Source: Moraxella sp.
GTDB taxonomy: Bacteria; Pseudomonadota; Gammaproteobacteria; Pseudomonadales; Moraxellaceae
Length of the DNA: 64,000 bases
Assembly (NCBI RefSeq): GCF_030525845.1
Contig: NZ_JAUNDY010000003.1
Location: 7,083-71,082 of the forward strand
Direction of reading: 5' to 3'
The translations under genes were made by a program, and so were the position numbers. Shown piece after piece: positions 27,604 to 36,668 of this stretch (the first letter of the stretch is position 1; the number at the start of each line of letters is the position of its first letter). A model generated the notes under the pieces. That model saw only the letters and a list, made by a program, of their open reading frames with translations, had not been told where the DNA came from and did not search any database.

Positions 27604-28557
27604 TTATGGCACTCGCTTGCCTGTTTTATCGATATAAAAACGCTCGCCATCTTTCTCGACTTTAACAAGCCCTACATCAAAATAACTTACATAATCATAT
27701 GTCGGTGCAATCACTTGTTTGCCTGTTTTATCAATAAAGCCGTATTTACCCTCTACTTCTATGCCAACCATACCCTCTCTGACCTCATAATCCATATCAT
27801 CATAGATAAATGGCGTTAGTGCTTTGCCTGTATTAACATCAAATAGAGCAACTTTATTTTGTTTGCTAACTACTTTTACCAAAGCACTAACATCATCTTC
27901 GCCAGAATAATTACTCATTGCTTGCACGTAACGATACTTTGGCGGAATAACAACCTTGCCTGCCTCATTCATGACACCACACCCAGTACCATCTTGATGG
28001 TCAGCTTGACAAAATGACACAGCACCATTATCCAAGGTGTGTGCCACAGGATAGGTTGCGATGGATTTACCCTGTGGGTCAAACACGGTATAACTACGAG
28101 TTTGGGCGACTGCCACTCCTGCGTCATTCACGCTGATTTCATGATAAGAAATAGGTAGCACCACCTTGCCCGCCAAATCCATCACGCCATACATGCCGTG
28201 CTTCTCGACAATGACTAGATTGTTCTTGGTAAATCTTAACTCGTCATAATCTGGGGCAAGCACGACTTTACCTTTGTCATTCATCAGACCATAACGATTA
28301 TTCTCTGATTTGATGGCTAAATAAGGAACTCTGTCATAATCTACATCATAGGCATGATTGATGTCATCATAAATGGCAGGCACGACGACATTGCCCTCTT
28401 TGTCCTTGATGCCATATTTGTCGTTGTCATAAAATATCTGACATACCACATCTGACAGTACACATTCATATTCTTCAACACTGGCAATAGCACAAACATC
28501 ACAGTGAGCAGATGCTGACATCGCCAATAAAGACAGTGCAAGTAGTGATTTTTTCAT
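27604..28557 (-). CDS. secreted WG-repeat protein
   Basis: A 317-aa protein with a signal peptide (MKKSLLALSLLAMSASAHC). The mature part consists of about six WG-type repeats of the form KYGIKDKEGNVVVPAIYDD, YGLMNDKGKVVLAPDYDE and KYGFIDKTGKQVIAPTYDY. Several Cys residues in the first 35 mature residues probably form periplasmic disulfides. WG repeats are usually ligand- or surface-binding; function unknown. AAAGGAG lies six bases before the ATG at 28557, which fixes the start. A second WG-repeat gene is at 61942. Confidence 0.8.
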   Translation of the reverse strand: MKKSLLALSLLAMSASAHCDVCAIASVEEYECVLSDVVCQIFYDNDKYGIKDKEGNVVVPAIYDDINHAYDVDYDRVPYLAIKSENNRYGLMNDKGKVVLAPDYDELRFTKNNLVIVEKHGMYGVMDLAGKVVLPISYHEISVNDAGVAVAQTRSYTVFDPQGKSIATYPVAHTLDNGAVSFCQADHQDGTGCGVMNEAGKVVIPPKYRYVQAMSNYSGEDDVSALVKVVSKQNKVALFDVNTGKALTPFIYDDMDYEVREGMVGIEVEGKYGFIDKTGKQVIAPTYDYVSYFDVGLVKVEKDGERFYIDKTGKRVP

Positions 28558-28688
28558 AAAATCTCCTTTTAAAATCACAAATTTTAATTACCCCAAAATA
28601 TCAGAAAAAATCCAAAATGGCAAGCAAAAAAACCAAAAAAAAATAAGACAAACAACCTAAGTCATTTGTCTTACAAATATCACAAGAG

Positions 28689-30053
28689 TCATCGCATGGT
28701 AACAAACTCTTCGCCACCTGTGGGGTGAATCGCCAGCGTATTATCAAAATCCGCCTTAGTCGCTCCCATCTTAATCGCCACCGCAAAGCCTTGAATCATC
28801 TCATCAACCCCAAAGCCCACGCCATGAAGTCCCACAACCTTCTCATCATCGCCCACACACACCAGTTTCATTTTGCAAGGCTGGCGATGACTTGTGATGG
28901 CACTCATCATCGGTGTAAAGGTCGAACGATAAACCTTAACTTTGTCAAATTTGGCTTTTGCTTGCTCCTCTGATAAACCCACCGTACCGATGGCAGGATG
29001 GCTAAAAATCACGGTCGGAATCAGGCTGTAATCAAGGTGTTCATTGGGTTTATTGTTAAACAGTCGCTCAGAGAGTCTGCGTCCTGCTGCCACCGCCACG
29101 GGGGTTAGCTGTACGCCGTGTTCGATGATGTCGCCCACCGCATAAATGCCATCTACGCTCGTGTTTTGGAATTTATCCACGACAATCTCGCCTTTGTCGT
29201 TGGTCTGCACGCCTGCTTTATCTAGACCGATATTATCAGTTGCAGGCACACGCCCTGTCGCCCAAATCAAACTCTCCACCACCAAGCTCTCGCCTGTATT
29301 TAGCTGGACAGTTAATGTGTCATCTGCGTTTTTAATAATCTCACTAGGAGAGGACTGATAATAAAAATGCACACCATCATCTGTCATAATCTGAGCGAGT
29401 GTACCGATAATATCTTGGTCGAAGTTTTTAAGGATTTTATCGCCACGCACCACCAAATGCGTATCCACCCCAAAGGCATTTAGCACGCCTGCCAGCTCCA
29501 CACCGATATAACCAGAACCCACGATTGCCACTGATTTTGGCAAGCTTTCCCACTCAAAAAAACCATCAGAGTCAATGCCTAACTCAGCCCCTTTAATGTC
29601 TGGGCGTGTGGGGCGACCTCCTGTGGCAATCAAAATATGCTCTGCACTCAAAACTTCCACCGTGCCGTCTGCTTTGGTCACTTCTACGGTGTTTTTGTCA
29701 ATGAACTTGGCAAAGCCATCTATCTTAGTTACGCCATTTTTATTAAAGCCGTTTTGGTAAGAGGTATGAATGCGGTCAATGTAAGCGGTACGATTTTCGA
29801 CCAATCTTTTAAAATCAAATGCCTGTACATCAACATCAAAGCCATAATCATGAGCGTATTTGTGCAAAGCTTCCGCTAAATTTGCTCCATTCCACAGTAC
29901 TTTTTTTGGAACACAGCCGACATTAACACAAGTACCGCCGACATGGCGAGCCTCAATAATAGCGACTTTCTTGCCGTACATCGCTGCACGATTTGCCGAA
30001 GCGATACCACCAGAACCACCACCGATGGCGATATAATCATAATGAGTTGTCAT
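28689..30053 (-). CDS. gor: glutathione-disulfide reductase
   Basis: NADPH-dependent reduction of oxidised glutathione in the cytoplasm. 454 aa, exact family length. FAD-binding GGGSGG near residue 11, redox-active Cys pair [13 protein letters not shown] near residue 40, NAD(P)-binding [14 protein letters not shown] near residue 175, and the C-terminal catalytic His in [14 protein letters not shown]. The VNVGCVPKK form and short C-terminus favour glutathione reductase over dihydrolipoamide dehydrogenase or mercuric reductase. Confidence 0.94.
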   Translation of the reverse strand: MTTHYDYIAIGGGSGGIASANRAAMYGKKVAIIEARHVGGTCVNVGCVPKKVLWNGANLAEALHKYAHDYGFDVDVQAFDFKRLVENRTAYIDRIHTSYQNGFNKNGVTKIDGFAKFIDKNTVEVTKADGTVEVLSAEHILIATGGRPTRPDIKGAELGIDSDGFFEWESLPKSVAIVGSGYIGVELAGVLNAFGVDTHLVVRGDKILKNFDQDIIGTLAQIMTDDGVHFYYQSSPSEIIKNADDTLTVQLNTGESLVVESLIWATGRVPATDNIGLDKAGVQTNDKGEIVVDKFQNTSVDGIYAVGDIIEHGVQLTPVAVAAGRRLSERLFNNKPNEHLDYSLIPTVIFSHPAIGTVGLSEEQAKAKFDKVKVYRSTFTPMMSAITSHRQPCKMKLVCVGDDEKVVGLHGVGFGVDEMIQGFAVAIKMGATKADFDNTLAIHPTGGEEFVTMR

Positions 30054-30130
30054 GATTTACTCCAATTTTTAATTGCCTTATTATAACCCAAAAACAGACA
30101 AAGCATGTTGTGATTTTGTAGATAAAATAC

Positions 30131-32233
30131 CTATTGGTTTACTTTGTTTTTTATGTTGCCTGTCAGCTCTTTGATTTGTGCCAGTACTTGTTTGTTTGCT
30201 GGGATTTGACCGTATCGATATTTGCGATAAAGTGTTTTTAGGGTGTCAATATCATCAGCATTGGCGTCATTTTTTAGGCGGTCAAGCCATGTAAGATACG
30301 CCTCGCTCGCTCCTCGTGCCATACTCTTGTCTTGCTTGGCAAGTGCATTGGACAATCTAATAAAAGGCAAGTCCAAAGCGTGATACCTCACTCGTCGCCC
30401 ATACATCACCACCACCACAAATACCACCATCAATCCCACGATGCTCCCCACCAACACCCAAAATTGGCCTGCAAAACTGCTGATGTTTAGCCATTTAAAT
30501 AGTGAGTTTTGTTGTTTGTCTTGGTTGTAGCCCACCACGTTTTTTTGCCAATAATAGCTCATTTGGTCAGAATAACGTCTTAGTGCTTGTAGTGTTTTAA
30601 ATTGTTGATAACTCCACTGTGCCACCACACCATCGCCAAACATGGAAGCTCCTCCCATTTGAGTTACCGCATTCATGCCCTGCTCCACCCTATCTGGCGA
30701 CACAAAAGACGTGGGATCTATACGTACCCAGCCTCGCCCTTCTAGCCAGACCTCTGTCCATGCATGAGCGTCCATTTGCCGAACCTCCCAGCTTTTACCA
30801 TCACGTCCAAGCTCGCCACCTTGATAGCCAGCAACAATACGTGCAGGAATACCTGCCGAACGCATCAAAAAAGCAAAACTAGAAGCATAATGCTCACAAA
30901 ATCCAGCCTTTGTTCCAAATAAAAACTCATCAATGCGATTATTAATCAAAATAGGTGGCGATAGCGTATAACTAAACCCTCCTGTACTGATAAATCGTTG
31001 CACTTCTTGTATGTAGGTAATGGGATTGCCTGTTTTGGCGTACAATTCTTTGGCAAACTCCTTTGATTTGTCGTTGCCATCAGTAGGCAACATGAGATTT
31101 TGGTTTTTTTGTTCTTGACTAAGATAAACGTCTATCTTGGCATCATCAAAATAGCTTGATTGGTACTGCCTTTGATTGCTGATAGGATAATAGCTTTGCA
31201 AGGTAAAATTATCTGTCATGCCCAAGCCACGTTCGGCATACAAATACGGATAATCCAAAGCAAATAGCCAATTTTGTTCGGTTGGCTCCAAAATCACACG
31301 ATAGCGATGTTCTGTCCCTTTATAGGCACTCATCGCCCAAGATGGCGTACTTGCTCCATCACGAGACGACCAAAAATTGGTAGAATCATCGCCTTGTCGC
31401 CATGTAACCCCATCAAAATCACTAAATACCAAGCCACGCCAATACATCTGCTGACGGCTTGGCATTTGCCTGTCAAATTCAACACGAAAAGCAAGCTCGG
31501 TAGATTGACTAAGATTTGAAAAATCCCCAGGCGACATACTGTCTGACACCCCTGTGGTGGCGGATTTTCCTGCCATGGGCAACGACCAAAGTGGTGGCAA
31601 TCTAGGAAAGAACAAAAACAGCACCACCAAAAGTGGCACAGCAGGCAAACCAATCATGGCCAAAGCTCGAAGCCTACCATCGCCATCATTATTTCCTTCA
31701 TCGCTTAGTGTGATAAAGCCCAGCAAGGCAGTCATCAAGGCGACTAGACCAAGCAACATCGTGCCAAGATTCTGCCCCATCAAAAACGCCGCCGCCAGCA
31801 CAAACAGCACCAGATGTAGCACCACATACGCATCACGCTTATTGTACAGCTCCCATGTTTTACCCATCAGACACAGCACCAAAAAGCCCACCGCCACATC
31901 TACCCCAAAACTGCGACCAAAGCTTACCCATAACGCCAACACACCCACCCCAAACATCGTCAGCTGAATGAATCGATAGCTTAGTTTTAGTCGTCCACCA
32001 GTGATGCGATTGACAAACGATTTTATGCTGGGTTTTTGCATAATGGCACTGATGACAAGCAGTACCAAAATCCAAATGGGCAAACCCATCAAATGCGGCA
32101 ACACCACCGCGACTACCGCCATCAGCGACCAATGGTAAGCAGGCAGGGCAAACATGCTTTTTAGGGGGTGTTTGATGGTAAATGACTGAGCAAGTTTTTT
32201 ACCCAGTCCAAATTCACAAAAGTTATTATTCAT
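30131..32233 (-). CDS. TgpA-family transglutaminase-like membrane protein (DUF3488)
   Basis: A 700-aa inner-membrane protein. Residues 1-210 contain about seven hydrophobic helices, then a large periplasmic transglutaminase-like domain with the Cys in AGFCEHYASSFAFLMR, His in MDAHAWTEVWL and Asp in WVRIDPTS. One more helix near 600 is followed by a cytoplasmic DUF4129-like tail. P. aeruginosa TgpA is essential, but its substrate is unknown. It is the third gene of a moxR-DUF58-tgpA string, separated from the DUF58 gene by 166 bases. Confidence 0.88.
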   Translation of the reverse strand: MNNNFCEFGLGKKLAQSFTIKHPLKSMFALPAYHWSLMAVVAVVLPHLMGLPIWILVLLVISAIMQKPSIKSFVNRITGGRLKLSYRFIQLTMFGVGVLALWVSFGRSFGVDVAVGFLVLCLMGKTWELYNKRDAYVVLHLVLFVLAAAFLMGQNLGTMLLGLVALMTALLGFITLSDEGNNDGDGRLRALAMIGLPAVPLLVVLFLFFPRLPPLWSLPMAGKSATTGVSDSMSPGDFSNLSQSTELAFRVEFDRQMPSRQQMYWRGLVFSDFDGVTWRQGDDSTNFWSSRDGASTPSWAMSAYKGTEHRYRVILEPTEQNWLFALDYPYLYAERGLGMTDNFTLQSYYPISNQRQYQSSYFDDAKIDVYLSQEQKNQNLMLPTDGNDKSKEFAKELYAKTGNPITYIQEVQRFISTGGFSYTLSPPILINNRIDEFLFGTKAGFCEHYASSFAFLMRSAGIPARIVAGYQGGELGRDGKSWEVRQMDAHAWTEVWLEGRGWVRIDPTSFVSPDRVEQGMNAVTQMGGASMFGDGVVAQWSYQQFKTLQALRRYSDQMSYYWQKNVVGYNQDKQQNSLFKWLNISSFAGQFWVLVGSIVGLMVVFVVVVMYGRRVRYHALDLPFIRLSNALAKQDKSMARGASEAYLTWLDRLKNDANADDIDTLKTLYRKYRYGQIPANKQVLAQIKELTGNIKNKVNQ

Positions 32234-32399
32234 AAAATAAAGAGATGTTTATATTTGATTAGATATTGGCATATTTTGATGTCTGCTTTATGGTCAATTT
32301 GGCAGTATCATTGATGAATTTTTGGGTACTTTAGATGACAAAACAAATGACGATTTATTCTTAAAAATTAACCGTCAATATGGAAAATACAAAATAACA
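32234..32399. other. spacer between the DUF58 and TgpA genes with an orphan open frame on the plus strand
   Basis: The plus strand holds an open frame of about 41 codons from roughly 32279 to 32422, with no ATG, reading QFGSIIDEFLGTLDDKT and ending inside the antisense of the DUF58 gene. It looks protein-like but I do not recognise it; it may be a fragment of a lost gene or chance. Confidence 0.35.
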
Positions 32400-33374
32400 T
32401 CAAGGCTCTTGGGCGAGGCGTAATAGGCACTGACGTACAAAATCATCGCCCACACCAATATCGCCATGACCACTAGGAAGTATCAACATAAATGGCACAC
32501 CCAAACCTGACATGGATTGCACAGCGTGGCTAAGTTCGCCCAGTTTGGATTCGTGCATGGCAGATGGCATGTCCTCATAACGCAAACACCACTCACGCCC
32601 CCCAGTATCACTAAAATGCTTGGTAAGCATACCCATGCCTCGTGCTGTGTGAGCCCATGATACCCTAGATAGGCTCTCGCCTTGCTCATACTCATCTAAC
32701 ATGTCAAAATCATCTTGACCTGCCCTACTCATCGCACTTTGTTCATCGCCATCGCTGTCTACCATTTGTCTGATGCTTTGCCAATCAAAAGAGATGGGCT
32801 TGGGGTAAACATACATAGGGCTTGCCAGATAAACATACGACCACGCACGCATGACACCCAAAGGATATCGACTGCTAATCGTCAAACGAGGCAAAGTCAT
32901 TACGCCACGATTTGAAGCGTAGACTGGCACTTTAACCAACATCGACCCACTCACAGCAGGTACGATAACTTGACTTTTGGTGTTTTCTGTCTTTGTCCAG
33001 CCATCAAATCTCAACACCACTTGTCTAGATGGTTTGGCACTTCTACTGGATAATTCTAAGGTTACATAGCCTACGGATTCAGCTTCCACCAATTCAGTCT
33101 CAACCAAACGAATATCCAAACCAGATATTTGCACAAAAGTATAAAATACCGAAACAAGCCAAATGCCGAACAAATAAAAACACAGCCCCAAAACTAAGTT
33201 GTTGCCGTAGTTAATACCTGTAATAAACGTTGCAATCAGCAATAACACAAACAACAGCCCTGCTCGACTAGAAAAAATATAGACGTTACGAAGCCCCAAG
33301 GACACGCTATCTTGACGTGGAGAACGGCGAGCAAAAAATGCGTTACTTTTATCTTGGAATGAGTTTTCCATCAT
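32400..33374 (-). CDS. DUF58 domain protein
   Basis: A 324-aa protein with two N-terminal membrane helices (GLLFVLLLIATFITGINYG and the following LVLGLCFYLFGIWLVSVFYTF) and a cytoplasmic or periplasmic DUF58 domain with DFDMLDEYEQGESLSRVSWAH near residue 230. DUF58 proteins are vWA-like partners of MoxR ATPases. Start uncertain: ATG at 33374 or 33371, or TTG at 33389 three bases after the moxR stop region with GGTGGA ahead of it. Lies directly behind moxR. Confidence 0.85.
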   Translation of the reverse strand: MMENSFQDKSNAFFARRSPRQDSVSLGLRNVYIFSSRAGLLFVLLLIATFITGINYGNNLVLGLCFYLFGIWLVSVFYTFVQISGLDIRLVETELVEAESVGYVTLELSSRSAKPSRQVVLRFDGWTKTENTKSQVIVPAVSGSMLVKVPVYASNRGVMTLPRLTISSRYPLGVMRAWSYVYLASPMYVYPKPISFDWQSIRQMVDSDGDEQSAMSRAGQDDFDMLDEYEQGESLSRVSWAHTARGMGMLTKHFSDTGGREWCLRYEDMPSAMHESKLGELSHAVQSMSGLGVPFMLILPSGHGDIGVGDDFVRQCLLRLAQEP

Positions 33375-33389
33375 CTCATCAATGACCAA

Positions 33390-34331
33390 TTAGTCCACCG
33401 CCACTTCATCTAAAATCCGCCCAGCAATCGTGCTTTTGGTTAGACCACCTAGATGATGAAATGGCACAAATCGCTGACCCAGTCTATGGTCTGCCACCGC
33501 CATGAATACCGCTTGCACATCATCGATGGAGACATTATCTTGACCCAACACATAAGCATGAGCCTGACAAGCACGTTTTAGGGCAAGCACGCCACGTGGC
33601 GATAGTCCGTGATATTCTCGACTAGACCGTGTCTTAGCCACCAGTCTTTGGATATAGTCTAGCACCACAGGAGCAATGTACATCGCCTGAACTTCTTGCT
33701 GGGCTTGTCTGACTTCATCTGGCGTTAAGATGGCGGTAAGCCCACTTAGCATGGCACGTCTGTCTTGTCCTTCTAAAAGTTCTCGTTCCGCCTTTAAGGA
33801 GGGATAACCCAAGGATACGCACATCAAAAATCGGTCTAGTTGCGACTCTGGCAAAGGGTAAACCCCTGCTTGTTGAGTAGGGTTTTGGGTAGCAATCACA
33901 AAAAATGGCTTTGGAAGCTCATAAGTTTGCCCATCTTGGGTAACTTGCTTTTCTTCCATCGCTTCCAATAGAGCTGATTGAGTTTTTGGGCTAGAACGGT
34001 TGATTTCATCTGCCAAGAGTAGCTGAGTGAACACCGCTCCTTTTCTAAATGTGAAGCTATGCTCGCTTTGATTATAAATCATCATACCCAAAATATCGGC
34101 AGGTAACATGTCATTAGTAAACTGTATGCGATTAAAATCCAGCCCCAATAACATCGCCAATGCATGTGCCAAGGTGGTCTTACCCATGCCGGGCAAATCC
34201 TGCAATAACAAATGTCCATCAGCAAAAATACAAGATACCGCCAACGTTACCACTTGCTCTTTGTCAAGAATGATTTGGTTGAGTTCATGAAGTAGTTGTT
34301 TGGCTTTTGGTTGAATTTGGGAATTTAGCAT
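33390..34331 (-). CDS. MoxR-type AAA+ ATPase
   Basis: A 313-aa AAA+ ATPase, thought to act as a chaperone for cofactor insertion or assembly of membrane complexes. Walker A is DLPGMGKTTLAHAL near residue 44 and Walker B LLADEINRSSPKTQSALLEA near 105; the sensor region IATQNPTQQAGVYPLPESQ and the C-terminal lid follow. The ATG at 34331 was chosen; an upstream start at 34391 reads through the terminator hairpin of the preceding gene. First gene of the moxR-DUF58-tgpA group. Confidence 0.9.
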   Translation of the reverse strand: MLNSQIQPKAKQLLHELNQIILDKEQVVTLAVSCIFADGHLLLQDLPGMGKTTLAHALAMLLGLDFNRIQFTNDMLPADILGMMIYNQSEHSFTFRKGAVFTQLLLADEINRSSPKTQSALLEAMEEKQVTQDGQTYELPKPFFVIATQNPTQQAGVYPLPESQLDRFLMCVSLGYPSLKAERELLEGQDRRAMLSGLTAILTPDEVRQAQQEVQAMYIAPVVLDYIQRLVAKTRSSREYHGLSPRGVLALKRACQAHAYVLGQDNVSIDDVQAVFMAVADHRLGQRFVPFHHLGGLTKSTIAGRILDEVAVD

Positions 34332-34380
34332 AATATTTCGGTCTATCAACTGATGATTGATGGCACAACATGAATATACG

Positions 34381-34410
34381 AAAACCCCCAATGTAATATT
34401 GGGAGTTTTT
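34381..34410 (-). terminator. terminator downstream of the fimX-like gene
   Basis: On the minus strand ACTCCCAAT pairs with ATTGGGGGT (one mismatch/wobble) around a TATTAC-like loop and ends in TTTT. It lies between the fimX-like stop and the moxR start. Confidence 0.6.
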
Positions 34411-34421
34411 CGGCGGTATCA

Positions 34422-36518
34422 TCACGCCTCTTCGGCAGGTGGTGGGAATACAATCTCGGTACTGGCAGGTTGTAGATAATCACCCTGTAAATACCTCGCC
34501 CCAACCGACCACGCCATCGACATCGTAGAAGCTTCCTCGATGTATGGCATGATGACATTAGCACTTTTTTCGTTGGCACTATGAATTAGCCCTTGTAGTG
34601 CCGATAAGTTATCTGGCCTATCTAGATCTTTGGTGTAGCTTCTAGCAAGACGTACCACATTTGGCGACAGATATTCTAATATCTCAGCAGATTTTGCAGT
34701 TACACCAAAACCATTCATGCCCACAGGGCAGTCGATATTAGCCAGGGCGATGAACTGACGTTTTGCCACCGCCATATAATCCACCAAATCCTGCTCATTA
34801 AATTGCAAGGTTAATACCTGATGGTCGCCACCGATGGCTCTCACCAGCTGTGTAATGACACCTGCTAAGCTGGTATCCGCCAATGATGCTGATGATAACC
34901 CCACCAAAATACGTGCGGTTGGCTCTGTTTGGCGAATGGTCGCCAAGTGCTTGCTGGCATTGATGAGCATCCAGCGATCTAGCTTATCGAGCAAGTTATG
35001 TTTTTTGGCAATCGGCACTAGCTTATCATAAGTCATCTCGGTACCATCAGCTTGTGGCAGTGTAATAAACACCTCAAATAAGCTACTGCTGTCCGTCTCA
35101 ATATCATAAAGCGGCTGATATTTTAAAATCAGTTTATTCTGGGTCAGGGCAGTCTGTATATACTCCGCCATTGCTGAGTCATCTTCACCTGCGATGCTGC
35201 TGATATCAAAGACCTTAACCTTCATACTCTCATCATCAGGATTCATTTCATGAGCGGTATCCATTGCACGGCTTAGCACCACACTCGCCTCAGGCGTGTT
35301 AGTCTCCATAACAACCACACCCACCGACAGGCTGGTTGTTACAGTACGGCTACCCACCTCAATCAGCAACCCTGCCACACGCTCAGATAACTGCTCAGCA
35401 AGTGCTTGTGCTTGTTCTTTATTAACACTCTCAACCACCACCGCAAAGCTACTATCACTAAAACGCCCAACAAAAGCCGTATGAGATTTTTTGGCAGTTT
35501 CGTCAAGCACCCAACCCACTTGCTTAATAGCAGTATCCACCCCAGCAAGCCCTGTGCTTGAATGAATTTTACCCATACCGTCCACACGGACATAAAGCAG
35601 GGCTGCTGATTTAAGCTCGCCACGAGCTACCTCGCCACGTACCGCCTCCAATCGCTCGGTAAAGGCGAGACGGTTTGGCAATCCTGTCAACGAGTCCTGA
35701 CGCTCGGCTTCGGCAAGTTTTTTGGCAAGCTCAGCACTATTACCCTCATTTTGTTGGATAATCATTTGCGTAACAGGCTCGCCCTCTAAGGTGGCAGCGG
35801 CCAATTGTAGCTTGGAAGCAAAAGTCGAACCATCGGTGCGTTTACTCTCAAAAGCAAACTCCACCTGCGAGCGGTCTCCTTTGTCAAATTTACGCAAAAA
35901 CTGCTTAAAACCTTTGACGTTATCGCCACCTGCAATCAAATCCACCACAGGCACGCCAATGATCTCTTCCATCGCCTTATAACCAAACATTTCAAGATAA
36001 GGGTCATTGGCAAAAATATGCACCCCTTGATCGATGTAGGCCACCGCTGATTTTGAGTTTTTGATGAGGATATTGGCACGCTGTTCTGCTTCTTTTAGAA
36101 TGCTTTTTAGGTGGTTGGTTTGGCGTTTGGCACGGATATAAGCCGCTTGCAAACAGATGGTTGCCACAATGAGTTTATCATCGCCACGCACCAATGACTT
36201 AACCATATCGCCATGTATGACCTCAGGACTGCCCTGCTCGTTGAGACTTGCTTGTTCAGCACTTTGCACCAAGTGAATAACAGGCAGGCTAACTTGCTCC
36301 TCTTGAATGATACCCACCACATCGGTAAAGTTCATGTCATAGGCACGATGAAACACCAACACATCCCATTCTTGACGCAGTGATTTGACAAATTCAGCCT
36401 TATCGTCCCAAAAGCCCAAATTCACTTCATCAAAATAAGCCGATAAATGCTCAATCAAATGCTCGGCATACAGCTGTTCTTCATCGATAAATAATAAATT
36501 TAAAACATTTTTTTTCAT
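34422..36518 (-). CDS. fimX: FimX-like protein: REC-like, PAS, degenerate GGDEF and degenerate EAL domains
   Basis: A 698-aa cytoplasmic protein with the domain order of P. aeruginosa FimX. Residues 1-125 are REC-like (NLLFIDEEQLYAEHLIEHL) without a clear phospho-Asp. PAS is at about 150-265, with VAYIDQGVHIFANDPYLEMF. A GGDEF domain follows DSLTGLPNRLAF near 283, but its signature is RFSDSSF. The EAL domain from about 455 reads FEVFITL in place of EAL. These match the GDSIF and EVL changes known in FimX, which binds cyclic di-GMP but does not make or degrade much of it, and which controls type IV pilus assembly. A role in twitching here is inferred. Confidence 0.82.
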   Translation of the reverse strand: MKKNVLNLLFIDEEQLYAEHLIEHLSAYFDEVNLGFWDDKAEFVKSLRQEWDVLVFHRAYDMNFTDVVGIIQEEQVSLPVIHLVQSAEQASLNEQGSPEVIHGDMVKSLVRGDDKLIVATICLQAAYIRAKRQTNHLKSILKEAEQRANILIKNSKSAVAYIDQGVHIFANDPYLEMFGYKAMEEIIGVPVVDLIAGGDNVKGFKQFLRKFDKGDRSQVEFAFESKRTDGSTFASKLQLAAATLEGEPVTQMIIQQNEGNSAELAKKLAEAERQDSLTGLPNRLAFTERLEAVRGEVARGELKSAALLYVRVDGMGKIHSSTGLAGVDTAIKQVGWVLDETAKKSHTAFVGRFSDSSFAVVVESVNKEQAQALAEQLSERVAGLLIEVGSRTVTTSLSVGVVVMETNTPEASVVLSRAMDTAHEMNPDDESMKVKVFDISSIAGEDDSAMAEYIQTALTQNKLILKYQPLYDIETDSSSLFEVFITLPQADGTEMTYDKLVPIAKKHNLLDKLDRWMLINASKHLATIRQTEPTARILVGLSSASLADTSLAGVITQLVRAIGGDHQVLTLQFNEQDLVDYMAVAKRQFIALANIDCPVGMNGFGVTAKSAEILEYLSPNVVRLARSYTKDLDRPDNLSALQGLIHSANEKSANVIMPYIEEASTMSMAWSVGARYLQGDYLQPASTEIVFPPPAEEA

Positions 36519-36668
36519 AAAATTACGCACATCTAAAAAAATTAAGAAATGGCGGTAAACCATACCTCAAATCCGCCACCTTATCTCCAAAATCATTGCA
36601 AGATTCATGCCTGCTTGATACAAATTGTACGACTTTTGTATACCAATATTGCCAACACCTCTGCAATA

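Noticed and set aside
28601..28660. A-rich stretch before the WG-repeat gene as a phase-variation tract
   Set aside because: The A runs are interrupted and the region is an ordinary AT-rich spacer; a strong ribosome site fixes the start downstream of it.
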